A stretch of 64,000 bases of DNA from Streptosporangiaceae bacterium (lineage in GTDB: Bacteria; Actinomycetota; Actinomycetes; Streptosporangiales; Streptosporangiaceae). Below are positions 44,070 to 53,386 of this stretch, piece after piece (the stretch's first letter is position 1; every line of letters starts with the position of its first letter). A program made the position numbers and the translations under genes. The notes below the pieces were generated by a model that saw only the letters and a list, made by a program, of their open reading frames with translations, searched no databases and was not told where the DNA came from. The stretch covers positions 1 to 64,000 of the forward strand of contig JAICYD010000006.1 in NCBI GenBank assembly GCA_025934375.1, in the 5' to 3' direction.

Positions 44070-45045
44070 TGCGGATCCTCGGGTCGAGGACGCCGTAGAG
44101 CAGGTCAGCGAGGATGTTGAACATGACCACGGCCGTGCCGGCCACCATCAGCCAGCCCGATACCGCGTAGACGTCCGGGCTTTCCGCGCCGGTCAGCCCG
44201 TTGAAAAGGTACTGGCCCATTCCGTTCCAGCTGAACACGATCTCGGTGACCAGCGCGCCGCCGATCAGCGCGGCGAAGTCGATGGCGACGACCGTGATGA
44301 CCGGAATGAGGGCGTTGCGCAGCGCGTGCACGAACAGTACCCGGCGGGGCGACAGGCCCTTGGCCCGGGCGAGCCGGATGTAGTCGGCGTTCAGCACGTC
44401 CAGCATGGCGGCCCGCTGGAATCGGCTCCAGGTGGCGTACGTGACGAGCGTGAGCGTGATCACGGGCAGCGCGGCGTGCTGCACCTCGTTGGCAAGCACG
44501 TTCCAGGTCCCGGTGATGCCGGGGGTGCTCTGGCCGACCGTGAACAGGACCGTGTGGCCGACCGCGCGATTCACGTCCACCGCGAGGAAATCCTTCAGCA
44601 GCAGGCCGAGGACGAACACCGGAGTGGAGTAGAACAGGTAGGCCAGGCCGGTCGAGACATGATCGACGGGCTTGTACTGCCGTACCGCGCTGATCACGCC
44701 GACGACGACGCCGATCAGTACCGACAAGATCACGGCGGGCACCACCAGCTTGACCGTGACCAGCAGCCGTTGCGCGATCTGGGACCCGACTGGCTGGCCA
44801 GTGTAGCTGGAGCCGAAGTTGCCGTGCAGCAGTCCATCCAGCCAGTTCCAGTAGCGGTCGGCCAGCGGCTCGTTGAGGTGCAGTTGCGCCGCCGCCGCGG
44901 CAATCGTAGCCCGCGATACCCCGGGCGTCGCCTTCAGCGCGGCCAGGGGATTCCCGGACAGGGCGACCAGGATGAACACGCCGAAGCTGAGGACCAGCAT
45001 GACGATGACCCCGGCCAGCAGCCGCCGCAGCAGGTAAATCCACAC
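44062..45045 (-). CDS. Oligopeptide ABC permease, DppB-like
   Basis: 327 residues. Starts MWIYLLRRLLAGVIVMLVLS, standard for DppB/OppB, with six membrane spans and the EAA loop YIRLARAKGLSPRRVLFVHA. Periplasmic loop residues PLADRYWNWLDGLLHGNFGS are the conserved OppB TMP region. It pairs with the DppC-like permease to form the channel. Confidence 0.92.
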   Translation of the reverse strand: MWIYLLRRLLAGVIVMLVLSFGVFILVALSGNPLAALKATPGVSRATIAAAAAQLHLNEPLADRYWNWLDGLLHGNFGSSYTGQPVGSQIAQRLLVTVKLVVPAVILSVLIGVVVGVISAVRQYKPVDHVSTGLAYLFYSTPVFVLGLLLKDFLAVDVNRAVGHTVLFTVGQSTPGITGTWNVLANEVQHAALPVITLTLVTYATWSRFQRAAMLDVLNADYIRLARAKGLSPRRVLFVHALRNALIPVITVVAIDFAALIGGALVTEIVFSWNGMGQYLFNGLTGAESPDVYAVSGWLMVAGTAVVMFNILADLLYGVLDPRIRNA

Positions 45046-45078
45046 GGATCGCGCCCGCGCGCTGGCCCGCCGCCTGGC

Positions 45079-46857
45079 TCACGTGGCGCCCCAGGCGTTG
45101 GCGTTCCACGGAATGCCGATGTTGCTGGTGTTCGGGACGACATGCGCGTAGTTACTCGACCAGCCGAACAGGTCCGGATTCTGGAACAGCGGCAGCGTCG
45201 CCATATCCGACCAAAGCTGTCCGTCCACCTGGTTGTACAGGGCCGTCGCCTGAGTGGGGTTGATTGTGGTCAGCGCCTGGTGGAACAGCGTGTCCACCTT
45301 CGGGTCGGAATAGTGGTCCCAGTTGTTGCCGCACTCAGGTGACGTGTACGAGCAGTAGATCGCCTGGTTCGCCGAGGTGAACGGCGATATCACCCAGGCG
45401 AATTCGATGATCTGGAACTCGCCCTTCGGGCCGATGGTGCCGAACAGCGTGTTGGCGTTGTAGTTCTGGATGCTGATCTTGACGCCGATCGCCTTCATGT
45501 CGGCCTGGAACAGCTGCTCGATTTCGGAGCGCACCTCCACGCCACTGGTGGTGGAAATGCTCAGGGTGAGGTCCTGGCCCTTTTCCGGGCCGAAGTTCGG
45601 GCGGAAGTACCCGTCCGGGCCCATGGTCATTCCCGCCTGCCGCAGCAACGACTTCGCCTTGGCCGGGTCGAAGGCACCGGAACCGTTGTCGGTCGCGGAG
45701 TAGCCCGGCTCGGTCGGCATCATGAGGCGGTTGCCCAGTGGGCTGATCTGGGTGGTGAGCGGGGCCACGATCCGAGTGATCATCTCCTGCCGGTTGGTGC
45801 CGTAGGCGATGGCGTGCCGCACGCTGGACAGCGCCAGGTACGGGTTAGCCTCGTTGAAGTCCATGTGCTGGAACTCCAGCGCGGGCTGGACCTTGACCGT
45901 GAAATTCGGGATCGACTTGACACTGTCCAGGAACGGGATCGAGGCGAGCACCGGATTGACCATGTTCACCTCGCCGTTCTGCACGGCCGGGGGCTGCTGC
46001 TGGTCGGAGAGGATGAACCGGAAGACGATCTTGCTGAGCGTGCCGGGCGGGCCCCAGTAGTGCGGATTGCGCACCTCGACCAGGTCCTCGCCCTTGGTGT
46101 AGCTCTGGATCTCGTACGGGCCGCCAGAGACCTGTACCGACGGGCCGAAGGACGCGTAGCCGGAGTCGAAGCCCACCTTCTGCGCGATGTGCGCGGGAAG
46201 CAGCGGGTTGGCCTGGCTGAATAGCGACTGCCAGTCGCCGTACGGCTTGCTGAACACTACTGTGGCCGTCTTGCCGCCGTTGGACCCGGTGATCGACGCG
46301 ATCTGGTTGTAGCCCGCCGAGGTGGCCGGAAGGAACGGCTTGCCGCCGGCATCCTTGAACTTCGGGCTGCCGCTTTGCGCCTGCCAGTTATAGATGAAGT
46401 CGCTGGCGCTGATCGGCACCCCGTCGGACCAGGCGGCCTTCGGGTTGATCTGGTACTCGATCGTCTGCGGCCTCGCCTTGACGACGGTCGCGCTCGTCAC
46501 GACCTCGGTGTTGAGGGCCGGCTTGAGATCCGGCTGGACGGCGAATACTCGCGGCAGCGTCTGATCCAGGATCTCGGTGAGGACGAACTCGTTGTCCCCG
46601 GCCAGCAGTGAGTTGAAGCCGGGCACGTCTTCATCGAGGGCGAACGTCAGCGTGCCGCCATTCTTGACCGGGCCACTGGCAGACGAGGACGGTCCCGTGG
46701 TCGTGCTGCAGCCGGCCGCGATCAGCGCGGTGGCCGCCACTACGGCCACGCCGTACCTTCTGCCTCGACGCGAACCGGAACAGTTCACTGCACGGATCAC
46801 GGCGACCTCCGCGGGTATCAGCCCCCCGAACGATCTGTCTCTCTGAGTCCGCGCCAT
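45079..46857 (-). CDS. Oligopeptide ABC transporter solute-binding lipoprotein
   Basis: 592 residues. Signal peptide with lipobox (ALIAAGCS, Cys near residue 50); the true start may be the GTG at about 46803 (VIRAVNCSGSRRGRR), giving a normal leader. Family 5 features: GGTLTFALDEDVPGFN, the anchor WSDGVPISASDFIYNWQAQ, VEVRNPHYWGPPG, and late YNQVDGQLWSDMATLPLFQN. First gene of the operon, 33 nt before dppB. Captures peptides or similar ligands outside the membrane; the ligand cannot be told. Confidence 0.92.
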   Translation of the reverse strand: MARTQRDRSFGGLIPAEVAVIRAVNCSGSRRGRRYGVAVVAATALIAAGCSTTTGPSSSASGPVKNGGTLTFALDEDVPGFNSLLAGDNEFVLTEILDQTLPRVFAVQPDLKPALNTEVVTSATVVKARPQTIEYQINPKAAWSDGVPISASDFIYNWQAQSGSPKFKDAGGKPFLPATSAGYNQIASITGSNGGKTATVVFSKPYGDWQSLFSQANPLLPAHIAQKVGFDSGYASFGPSVQVSGGPYEIQSYTKGEDLVEVRNPHYWGPPGTLSKIVFRFILSDQQQPPAVQNGEVNMVNPVLASIPFLDSVKSIPNFTVKVQPALEFQHMDFNEANPYLALSSVRHAIAYGTNRQEMITRIVAPLTTQISPLGNRLMMPTEPGYSATDNGSGAFDPAKAKSLLRQAGMTMGPDGYFRPNFGPEKGQDLTLSISTTSGVEVRSEIEQLFQADMKAIGVKISIQNYNANTLFGTIGPKGEFQIIEFAWVISPFTSANQAIYCSYTSPECGNNWDHYSDPKVDTLFHQALTTINPTQATALYNQVDGQLWSDMATLPLFQNPDLFGWSSNYAHVVPNTSNIGIPWNANAWGAT

Positions 46858-47106
46858 CAGGCCGATTTTGTCCAGACGGGGCGCTGGATCGCGACCGTTT
46901 CGTAATCACAATGTTGCTTAATCAACTACTAATTACCATCGCTGTGGCGCAGGCTACGGCGGGGGAGCTTGAGGCGCACTGTGCTAGCGTAGTTCGCAAC
47001 GAGCGGGCAATCACAAGCAAATCATCATAATGCAATCTGAGCCACCGCTGCGCGCCTGGTGAGTGGACGAGGATGGTCAGGGGCAGTCGATCCTGGGTGG
47101 CTGCCG

Positions 47107-47769
47107 CTAGGATCCACCGGGTGCTTGCCCGAACAGCCCGGCCTGGTAGGCGAGCACGACCGCCTGGACCCGGTCCCGCAGGCCGAGTTTCTGCAGGATG
47201 TGCGTGACGTGGGTCTTCACGGTCGTCTCGCCGATGAACAGCGTGCGGCTGATCTCCGCGTTGGACAGGCCAGTGGCGATCAGCCGGAGGATCTCCAGCT
47301 CCCGCTCGGTGAGGTCGCTGAGCTCCTTCGGCGGGGCGGGCCGTGGGATGCGGGTGAACTGCCTGATCACGCGCTTGGTGATGGCCGGGGACAGCAGCGC
47401 GTTGCCGGCGGCGACGGTGCGGACCGCGCTGATGAGCTGCTCGGGCGGATCGTCTTTCAGCACGAACCCGCTGGCGCCCGCGCACAGCGCCTCGTAGACG
47501 TACTCGTCGAGGCCGAAGGTGGTGAGGATCAGGACCCGCGCGGCGTCGTTGGCCGCGAGGATGCGCCGGGTGGCCTCAAGGCCGTCAAGCTCGGGCATCC
47601 GGATGTCCATCAAGATCACCGCCGGGTCCGTCCGCGCGGCCTTCGCGACGGCCTCGATCCCGTTGCTCGCCTCCGCCACGACCTCGATGTCCTGCTCGCC
47701 CGCGAGCAGCATCCGAAAGCCCGCGCGGACCATGGACTGGTCGTCGGCGACCAGGACGCGAATGGTCAC
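47107..47769 (-). CDS. NarL/DesR-family response regulator
   Basis: 220 residues. Receiver: IRVLVADDQSMVRAGFRMLL (acidic pair), VILMDIRMPELDGLEATRRI (phospho-Asp), LILTTF (Thr) and GFVLKDDPPEQL (Lys). LuxR-type HTH: DLTERELEILRLIATGLSNA, EISRTLFIGETTVKTHVTHI. Translationally coupled with the upstream kinase (ATGA-type overlap). Output target likely nearby or itself, via the palindrome upstream of the kinase. Confidence 0.93.
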   Translation of the reverse strand: MTIRVLVADDQSMVRAGFRMLLAGEQDIEVVAEASNGIEAVAKAARTDPAVILMDIRMPELDGLEATRRILAANDAARVLILTTFGLDEYVYEALCAGASGFVLKDDPPEQLISAVRTVAAGNALLSPAITKRVIRQFTRIPRPAPPKELSDLTERELEILRLIATGLSNAEISRTLFIGETTVKTHVTHILQKLGLRDRVQAVVLAYQAGLFGQAPGGS

Positions 47770-48929
47770 CGTGACTGCCCGTTCAGCGACAGCCGCACCT
47801 GGAGCAGGAAGCCCCCGCCCGCGGGAGTGCCCGTGGTCATCTCGCCGTCATACAGGCGGACGCGCTCGCGGATACCGATGAGCCCGTGACCGGGACGGTG
47901 CCCGTTGCCGAGCGCCATGCCCTGGCCGTTGTCCCGCACTTCGATGCTCAGCTGACCGGGATCGTAGCCAAGCGAGACCATCGCCTCGCCGGCATTAGCG
48001 TGCTTGAGCACGTTGGTGAGGCCCTCCTGGACGATCCGGTAGGCGGAAATGTTGAGGCCACCGGGCAGCGGGAAGCGATCCCCGGTGACCCGCAGCCGGA
48101 CGGGCAGGCCCGATCGCCCGACCTCGTCGAGCAGCTGCCCGAGACGATCCAGCCCGGGCTGCGGCGCCAGCTCCGTGCCATCGCCGCCGGGGTCGCGCAT
48201 CGCGTCCAGCAGCAGGCGCATGTCGGCCAGCGCGGTCCGGCCCGTCTGCTCAACGGCGCGGAGGGCATCCTTGTGCTCCGCGTGTGCTTCCGGGAGCTTG
48301 TGCCGCACGACGCCGGCCTGGAGCACCATGACGCTTACCGCGTGGGCGATAGTGTCGTGCAGCTCGCGGGCGATCCGGGCTCGCTCCTGCGCCGCCGCCA
48401 CCCGGGTGGCGGCCTCCCGCTCCTGCTCGGCGCGAGTGGCGCGCCGTTCCGCCGCCTCGGCATGCCGGGCACGCTCCCGCAGGACCAGGCCCGCGCACCA
48501 CACGATCGCGAACAGCAGCGGGATGAAGATCAGCTGGCCGCGGGGGTGGGCGGGATCGTTGTAGACCACGATCACCGCGCCGCAGACCACGATGGCCAGG
48601 CCGGTCCGGGCCCGCCGGGCGTCATTGAGGTTGCCGAGCAGGAACGAGGAGATCATCGCCGCGATGAACGCGCTGACGGGGGTCACCACGAGCCGCCCGT
48701 CGATGAAGGAGACCGCCGCCGCGATCAGCCAGCTCGCCGCGGCGGCGGAGAACGGAAAGCGGCGACGGCCAAGGAGCGGCAGGATCACCAGCGCGATCCC
48801 CGGCGCGGTCAACCACGCCGGCCGCTGCCCCTCGTGCCGGAGCGCCACCTCGACCGTGCTCTCGACCGCCAGGGCCGCGACCAAGGCCTCGAGCGCGTAC
48901 CCGCGCGCCAGCGATCGTAGGCGTTCCAC
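47766..48929 (-). CDS. DesK-type sensor histidine kinase
   Basis: 387 residues. N-terminal four to six membrane spans (ALVILPLLGRRRFPFSAAAA, LIFIPLLFAIVWCAGLVL), then the HisKA_3 box ERARIARELHDTIAHAVSVM with the phospho-His in the RELHD motif. The HATPase_c has the N box EGLTNVLKHANAGEA, G1 EVRDNGQGM and G2 GHGLIGIRERVRLYDGEMTT. Cytosolic kinase of the pair with the NarL-type regulator. A ligand-binding extracellular domain is absent, so it probably senses membrane state. Confidence 0.93.
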   Translation of the reverse strand: MERLRSLARGYALEALVAALAVESTVEVALRHEGQRPAWLTAPGIALVILPLLGRRRFPFSAAAASWLIAAAVSFIDGRLVVTPVSAFIAAMISSFLLGNLNDARRARTGLAIVVCGAVIVVYNDPAHPRGQLIFIPLLFAIVWCAGLVLRERARHAEAAERRATRAEQEREAATRVAAAQERARIARELHDTIAHAVSVMVLQAGVVRHKLPEAHAEHKDALRAVEQTGRTALADMRLLLDAMRDPGGDGTELAPQPGLDRLGQLLDEVGRSGLPVRLRVTGDRFPLPGGLNISAYRIVQEGLTNVLKHANAGEAMVSLGYDPGQLSIEVRDNGQGMALGNGHRPGHGLIGIRERVRLYDGEMTTGTPAGGGFLLQVRLSLNGQSR

Positions 48930-48963
48930 GAGATGAATCTAAATCGCCGGCCTCGCAGCCGCT

Positions 48964-48979
48964 TCCTACCTAGGTAGGA
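48964..48979. promoter_or_regulatory. 16-nt perfect palindrome upstream of the kinase
   Basis: TCCTACCTAGGTAGGA is identical to its reverse complement and lies 35 nt before the kinase start. It is the obvious candidate binding site of the NarL-type regulator for autoregulation. It also lies 19 nt beyond the stop of the L,D-transpeptidase remnant. Confidence 0.55.
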
Positions 48980-48997
48980 GGCGGGGTCATCGGGGCG

Positions 48998-49210
48998 CTA
49001 GAAGACGTCCACCTCGGCTCCGATCGGCAGGTGGTCATGGTAGTAGTGCGCGTTAGCCAGGGTGAGGTGGATGCAGCCATGAGACGAGGAGGTGAGGCTG
49101 CCGGCGTGGAAGGCGATCCCGCCCTGCGCGAAGAACACGGCATACGGAATCGGCACCCCGAAGCTGGTGCTGATGTAGTGCGCCCCCGCCTTCCAGGCGA
49201 CGTGGAAGGT
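48998..49210 (-). pseudogene. L,D-transpeptidase catalytic-domain fragment
   Basis: The minus-strand frame ends FHAGSLTSSSHGCIHLTLAN then HLPIGAEVDVF before a TAG (48998-49000). This is the YkuD signature H-x(n)-S-H-G-C-[IV]-[HR], containing the catalytic Cys. Upstream FGVPIPYAVFFAQGGIAF fits the domain. An in-frame stop and unrelated sequence precede about 49210, so the signal peptide and the first half are gone. It would be inactive. Confidence 0.65.
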
Positions 49211-49304
49211 TGCCTAGCGACGACCCGAGCGTGGCGGTGACGCTCGAAGTCGCCGAAGGCCGCGCGGGACTGCTGCTAGCGTGCAGTCGTGAGGTCGTCA
49301 TTAG

Positions 49305-52300
49305 ATGCTGGTCATTCACGGAATCTGGGCGCACGGCGCGCCGCACGTGTGGGCGGAGGATCCCGCGTTGCCCGCGCAGGCCCCCCCGCGCGCCGGGCGG
49401 CCCTCCAGGGCGCCCCGCTCGCATCCGTTCGCCGTGCCGCCCGGCCGCCTGGCGGACGCGCTGGCCGAGGCAGGCGCGGGGGACCTGGCCCGCAAGGCAG
49501 TGGACGACGAGCTCACCATGCACCTGCCATCGCTGCCCAACGCTCCCCTCGCGTCGCCGGAGCTGATTCGCCGTCCGCCGGTGACGGGCAGTCCGGACGC
49601 CAGGCCCCCGGGCCGCCCGGTTCTGGCGGCCTGGCGCGTACCGGTCCTGACCTTCGAAGCCGGGACCGCGGCGTCAGTGCTGACCACGCTGGGTGACCGC
49701 CCGCCCGGTGAGCTGATCATGAGCGGGTCGATCGGCTACTGGGCGGCCGTCGCGCGGTTCGCCGCCGACCTGGTCACGCGGGGTAGCGTCCTGCCGGCGC
49801 TGGCCGAGGAGGCTGGCGGCCACGCCGCCCGGTGGCGGCCGGTGCTGTCGTCCGCCGATGTCCACCGGGCCCGGGAGCTCGCCGCCGCGATGCCGCCCGC
49901 CTGCCGGGCCGCCGAGGGGGCGGCGGAAGGAACGGCGCCCGGGCCGCTCCTGGCGGGCGCGCTCGACGCCCTAGTGGACGCGTCCGCGCGCGCCCGCCTG
50001 CCCAGTGGCCTCCTGCCCGCGCGCCGAGGTCGTCGTCCAGCCCGCGTTCCGCTAGCGGAACGGACCGTGGCTTCGCTGACCGCGGCTGACCCCGCGGTGG
50101 AGGTGGCGACCCCGCAGGACGAGCTTGAGGCCCGCGAGCTGAGCGCCGCGCTGGCTGGCTGGCGGGCGAGTGCCTCGCTTCCGGGCGGCCCCGTGCGTAC
50201 CTGCTTCCGCCTGGTGGAACCAAGCGCACCCGCTTCATCCGCGTGGCGCGTCGAGATCGCGCTGCAGTCGGCCGAAGACCCGAGCCTGATGCTGTCCGCC
50301 GCCGACGTGTGGGACGGAGCCGGATACGGCTGGATCACGGGCGAATCTCATCCGGAAGAGGCACTGCTGGCCGGCCTCGGTACGGCTGCCCGCCTGTTCC
50401 CCGCTCTCGACGGCGCGCTCCGCGACGCGGTACCGGCCCAGGTCACGCTGGACACGGCGGGCGCGCTTGAGTTCCTGCGGGAAACCGGCCCGCTGCTGTC
50501 CGGCGCCGGATTCGGCGTGCTCCTGCCCGACTGGGCGCGCAAGGCGCGCCTTGGCCTCAAGCTGACCACCAGGTCGTCATCCAGCGGATCGTCGGCCTCG
50601 GCCAGGCAGGGCCAGTTCGGAATGCAGGACCTCGTGGACTTCCGGTATGAGCTGGCCATCGGCGAGGACGTGCTGTCAGCGGAAGAGTTCGCTGAGCTCG
50701 CGGAGCTGAAGGTTCCGCTCGTCCGCATCAGAGGTCAGTGGGTCGAGCTCGACCACCGCCACCTGAAGGCGGCACTGGAGTTCCTTGAGCGCCAGCAGTC
50801 CGGGACGATGGCCGCGGCCGAGGTCCTCGAAGCGGTGATCGGCACTGGCGGCCGGCGCGGCGAGCTGCCCTTGGCCGCCGTCGATGCCGACGGGTGGCTC
50901 GGCGACCTGCTGTCCGGGCAGGCCGACCGGCGCCTGGTGGCGATGAATACCCCCGGGGATTTCCGCGGCACGCTGCGCCCCTACCAGCAGCGCGGCCTGT
51001 CGTGGCTGTCCTTCCTTGGCCGGCTCGGCCTCGGCGCGGTCCTCGCCGACGACATGGGACTCGGCAAGACCGTCCAGCTGCTGTCGCTCCTGTGGGCGGA
51101 ACATCAGGAGCGGGCCTGCGCCCCACCCGCCCCGGATGCGCCACCCGGCCCCACCTTGCTGGTGTGCCCGATGTCGCTGACCGGGAACTGGCAGCGGGAG
51201 GCGGAGCGGTTCACGCCCGGCCTGACGGTGGTTGTCCACCACGGGGCCGGCCGGCTGGCGGGCGCGCCGCTGCTGGCCGCGCTGACCGCCGCTGACCTGG
51301 TGATCACCACCTACCAGACAGCCGCGAGGGACCTGGCGGTGTTGTCGCAGGTGCGCTGGGCGCGGGTGGCCTGCGACGAGGCGCAGGCGATCAAGAATCA
51401 CCTCAGCCAGCAAGCGAAGGCCGTTCGGGCGCTCCCGGCCAGGTCGCGGATCGCGCTGACCGGGACCCCGGTGGAGAACCAGCTGTCCGAGCTGTGGTCG
51501 ATCATGGAGTTCGCCAACCCCGGCCTGCTCGGGTCCGAGAAGGCCTTCCGTGAGCGGTACGCGGTGCCGATCGAGCGGCACTCCTGCGATGAGGCGGCGC
51601 GGGAACTGCGCCGGGTCACCCAGCCATTCGTGCTGCGCCGCCTGAAGACCGACAAGTCGATCATCTCCGACCTTCCTGAGAAGCAGGAGATGAAGGTCTG
51701 GTGCAACCTCACCCCGGAGCAGGCCAGCCTCTACGCCGCCACCGTCACTGACATGCTGTCCCGGATCGATGACGCGGCGGACGACATCACCCGGCGCGGC
51801 CTCGTGCTCGCCACGATGGCCAAGCTCAAGCAAGTCTGCAACCACCCAGCCCACCTGCTCGCCGACGGTTCCCGGCTCACCGGGCGGTCGGGCAAGCTGG
51901 CCCGGCTGGAGGAGCTGAGTGAGGAGATAGCCGCCGACGGAGACAAGGCGCTGTGCTTCACGCAGTACGCCGAGTTCGGCCGGATGCTGCAGCCGTACCT
52001 GGCCGCGCGGACCGGCTGCCCGGTGCTCTTCCTGCACGGCGGCACCTCCCGCAAGCAACGGGACGCCATGGTCGCCCGATTCCAGGAATCGGACGAGCCG
52101 ATGCTGTTCCTGCTCTCGCTGAAGGCGGGTGGCACCGGGCTGAACCTGACCGCGGCGAACCACGTCATCCACATCGACCGCTGGTGGAACCCGGCTGTGG
52201 AGGACCAGGCCACTGACCGGGCGTTCCGCATCGGCCAGCGCCGGGACGTCCAGGTCCGCAAGTTCGTCTGCGTCGGCACCCTGGAGGAGCGGATCGACGC

Positions 52301-52427
52301 CATGATCGAGCAGAAGAAGGCACTCGCCGAGCAGATCGTCGGCACAGGCGAGAACTGGCTGGCCGAGTTGTCCGCGTCCGCCTTGCGAGAGGTCCTCGCG
52401 CTATCCCCCGAGGCGGTCTCCGCATGA
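49305..52427 (+). CDS. SNF2-family DEAD/DEAH-box helicase
   Basis: 1,040 residues. An N-terminal actinobacterial extension with the DUF3670-like region (LVRIRGQWVELDHRHLKAAL) is followed by the ATPase core: RPYQQRGLSWLSFLGRLGLG, VLADDMGLGKTVQLLSLLWA (Walker A), ARVACDEAQAIKNH (DEAQ), IALTGTPVENQLSELWSIME, and motifs V/VI LKAGGTGLNLTAANHVIHID and DQATDRAFRIGQRRDVQV. It is a double-stranded DNA translocase. It is always found with the SWIM protein encoded next; the pair is conserved across actinobacteria and its role is not established. Overlaps the SWIM gene by 4 nt. Confidence 0.92.
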   Translation: MLVIHGIWAHGAPHVWAEDPALPAQAPPRAGRPSRAPRSHPFAVPPGRLADALAEAGAGDLARKAVDDELTMHLPSLPNAPLASPELIRRPPVTGSPDARPPGRPVLAAWRVPVLTFEAGTAASVLTTLGDRPPGELIMSGSIGYWAAVARFAADLVTRGSVLPALAEEAGGHAARWRPVLSSADVHRARELAAAMPPACRAAEGAAEGTAPGPLLAGALDALVDASARARLPSGLLPARRGRRPARVPLAERTVASLTAADPAVEVATPQDELEARELSAALAGWRASASLPGGPVRTCFRLVEPSAPASSAWRVEIALQSAEDPSLMLSAADVWDGAGYGWITGESHPEEALLAGLGTAARLFPALDGALRDAVPAQVTLDTAGALEFLRETGPLLSGAGFGVLLPDWARKARLGLKLTTRSSSSGSSASARQGQFGMQDLVDFRYELAIGEDVLSAEEFAELAELKVPLVRIRGQWVELDHRHLKAALEFLERQQSGTMAAAEVLEAVIGTGGRRGELPLAAVDADGWLGDLLSGQADRRLVAMNTPGDFRGTLRPYQQRGLSWLSFLGRLGLGAVLADDMGLGKTVQLLSLLWAEHQERACAPPAPDAPPGPTLLVCPMSLTGNWQREAERFTPGLTVVVHHGAGRLAGAPLLAALTAADLVITTYQTAARDLAVLSQVRWARVACDEAQAIKNHLSQQAKAVRALPARSRIALTGTPVENQLSELWSIMEFANPGLLGSEKAFRERYAVPIERHSCDEAARELRRVTQPFVLRRLKTDKSIISDLPEKQEMKVWCNLTPEQASLYAATVTDMLSRIDDAADDITRRGLVLATMAKLKQVCNHPAHLLADGSRLTGRSGKLARLEELSEEIAADGDKALCFTQYAEFGRMLQPYLAARTGCPVLFLHGGTSRKQRDAMVARFQESDEPMLFLLSLKAGGTGLNLTAANHVIHIDRWWNPAVEDQATDRAFRIGQRRDVQVRKFVCVGTLEERIDAMIEQKKALAEQIVGTGENWLAELSASALREVLALSPEAVSA

Positions 52428-53332
52428 GCCCGCGATACGTTCCCTGGCCTGATTACTCGCCCGGCGGGCCGATCGCCGTGGAGGGCGGGATCAAGGCCAG
52501 GAGCAAGCGCGGTCCGATCGGCGAGCAATGGTGGTCGCGCCGGTTCATCGGGGTCCTTGAGTCCTGGGGCATGAGCGGCCGGCTGCAACGAGGCCGCAGC
52601 TACGCGCGGCGTGGTCAGGTCCTGGAGTTCGAACTGACCACGGGCAAGGTCACCGCGCGCGTGCAGGGCTCGCGCCCCCAGCCTTACAAGGTCGCGATCA
52701 CCGTCCTTCCGCTGACCGCCGCGCAGTGGCGGCACGTGGAGTCCCGCCTTGGCGCCCAGGCGCTGTTCCGCGCCCGGCTGCTGGCCGGCGAGATGCCCGC
52801 CGAGATCGAGCAGGTCTTCGCCGACGCGGGCACGCCGTTGTTTCCCCGGTCGGCCAGGGACCTGGACATGCGCTGCAACTGCCCGGACTGGGAAGTCCCT
52901 TGCAAGCACCTGGCCGCGGTCTGCTATGTGCTCGCCGAGGCATTTGACACCGACCCGTTCGCGATGCTCGCCTGGCGCGGCAAGTCCCGCGAGACCCTGC
53001 TCGCCGCCCTGCGCGGCCAGGTCGCGGCCGCATCCGCCGGTCGTGGAACGGCCGTCGCGCGGCCCGGCGCTACGGGTGACACCCCGGCCCTGGCGGCCTT
53101 GGCGGACGTGACCGCGCCGCCGCTGGCGCAGTCCCTGGCCGACTTCTGGTCACCAGGCGTAAGCCAGGCCCGGCTGCGCGCGCTGCCACCTAGCCCCGTG
53201 ACCCCGCCCGACCTGATGCTCCGCCTCGGCGCCCCGCCCGCGATCGAGGTTCGCGGCCAGTCATTGCCGGACATCCTCACGCCCGCGTACGCGAGGTTCC
53301 CCGAGTCCGAACGGCAACCACCCGGTCAGTGA
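52424..53332 (+). CDS. SWIM zinc-finger protein, partner of the SNF2 helicase
   Basis: 302 residues, ATG overlapping the helicase stop. The SWIM motif C-x-C-x(n)-C-x-H is seen as MRCNCPDWEVPCKHLAAVCY. An N-terminal conserved region begins WPDYSPGGPIAVEGGIKARS and GEQWWSRRFIGVLESWG. It probably binds DNA or the helicase through zinc. The C-terminal 80 residues are Pro/Ala-rich. Standard length for the family. Confidence 0.9.
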   Translation: MSPRYVPWPDYSPGGPIAVEGGIKARSKRGPIGEQWWSRRFIGVLESWGMSGRLQRGRSYARRGQVLEFELTTGKVTARVQGSRPQPYKVAITVLPLTAAQWRHVESRLGAQALFRARLLAGEMPAEIEQVFADAGTPLFPRSARDLDMRCNCPDWEVPCKHLAAVCYVLAEAFDTDPFAMLAWRGKSRETLLAALRGQVAAASAGRGTAVARPGATGDTPALAALADVTAPPLAQSLADFWSPGVSQARLRALPPSPVTPPDLMLRLGAPPAIEVRGQSLPDILTPAYARFPESERQPPGQ

Positions 53333-53386
53333 GGACCGGTCGCGGTCATGGCCGCGGCGGTAGTCGCTGCCCTATGCTTCGCGTGA

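Noticed and set aside
44005-45342. 445-codon open frame antisense to the peptide permeases
   Set aside because: Composition is His/Gln/Arg/Asp-rich with no hydrophobic core; the permeases on the other strand are certain.
47089-47115. GGATCCT/AGGATC repeat at the end of the NarL-type gene
   Set aside because: It includes the stop codon and has a short stem with a long loop; too weak to call a terminator.
47886-48920. 344-codon open frame antisense to the DesK-type kinase
   Set aside because: No start context or motif, and the kinase has every expected box.
49305-53332. SNF2-SWIM pair as a new defence system
   Set aside because: This pair occurs widely in actinobacteria outside defence islands, so context does not support a defence role.
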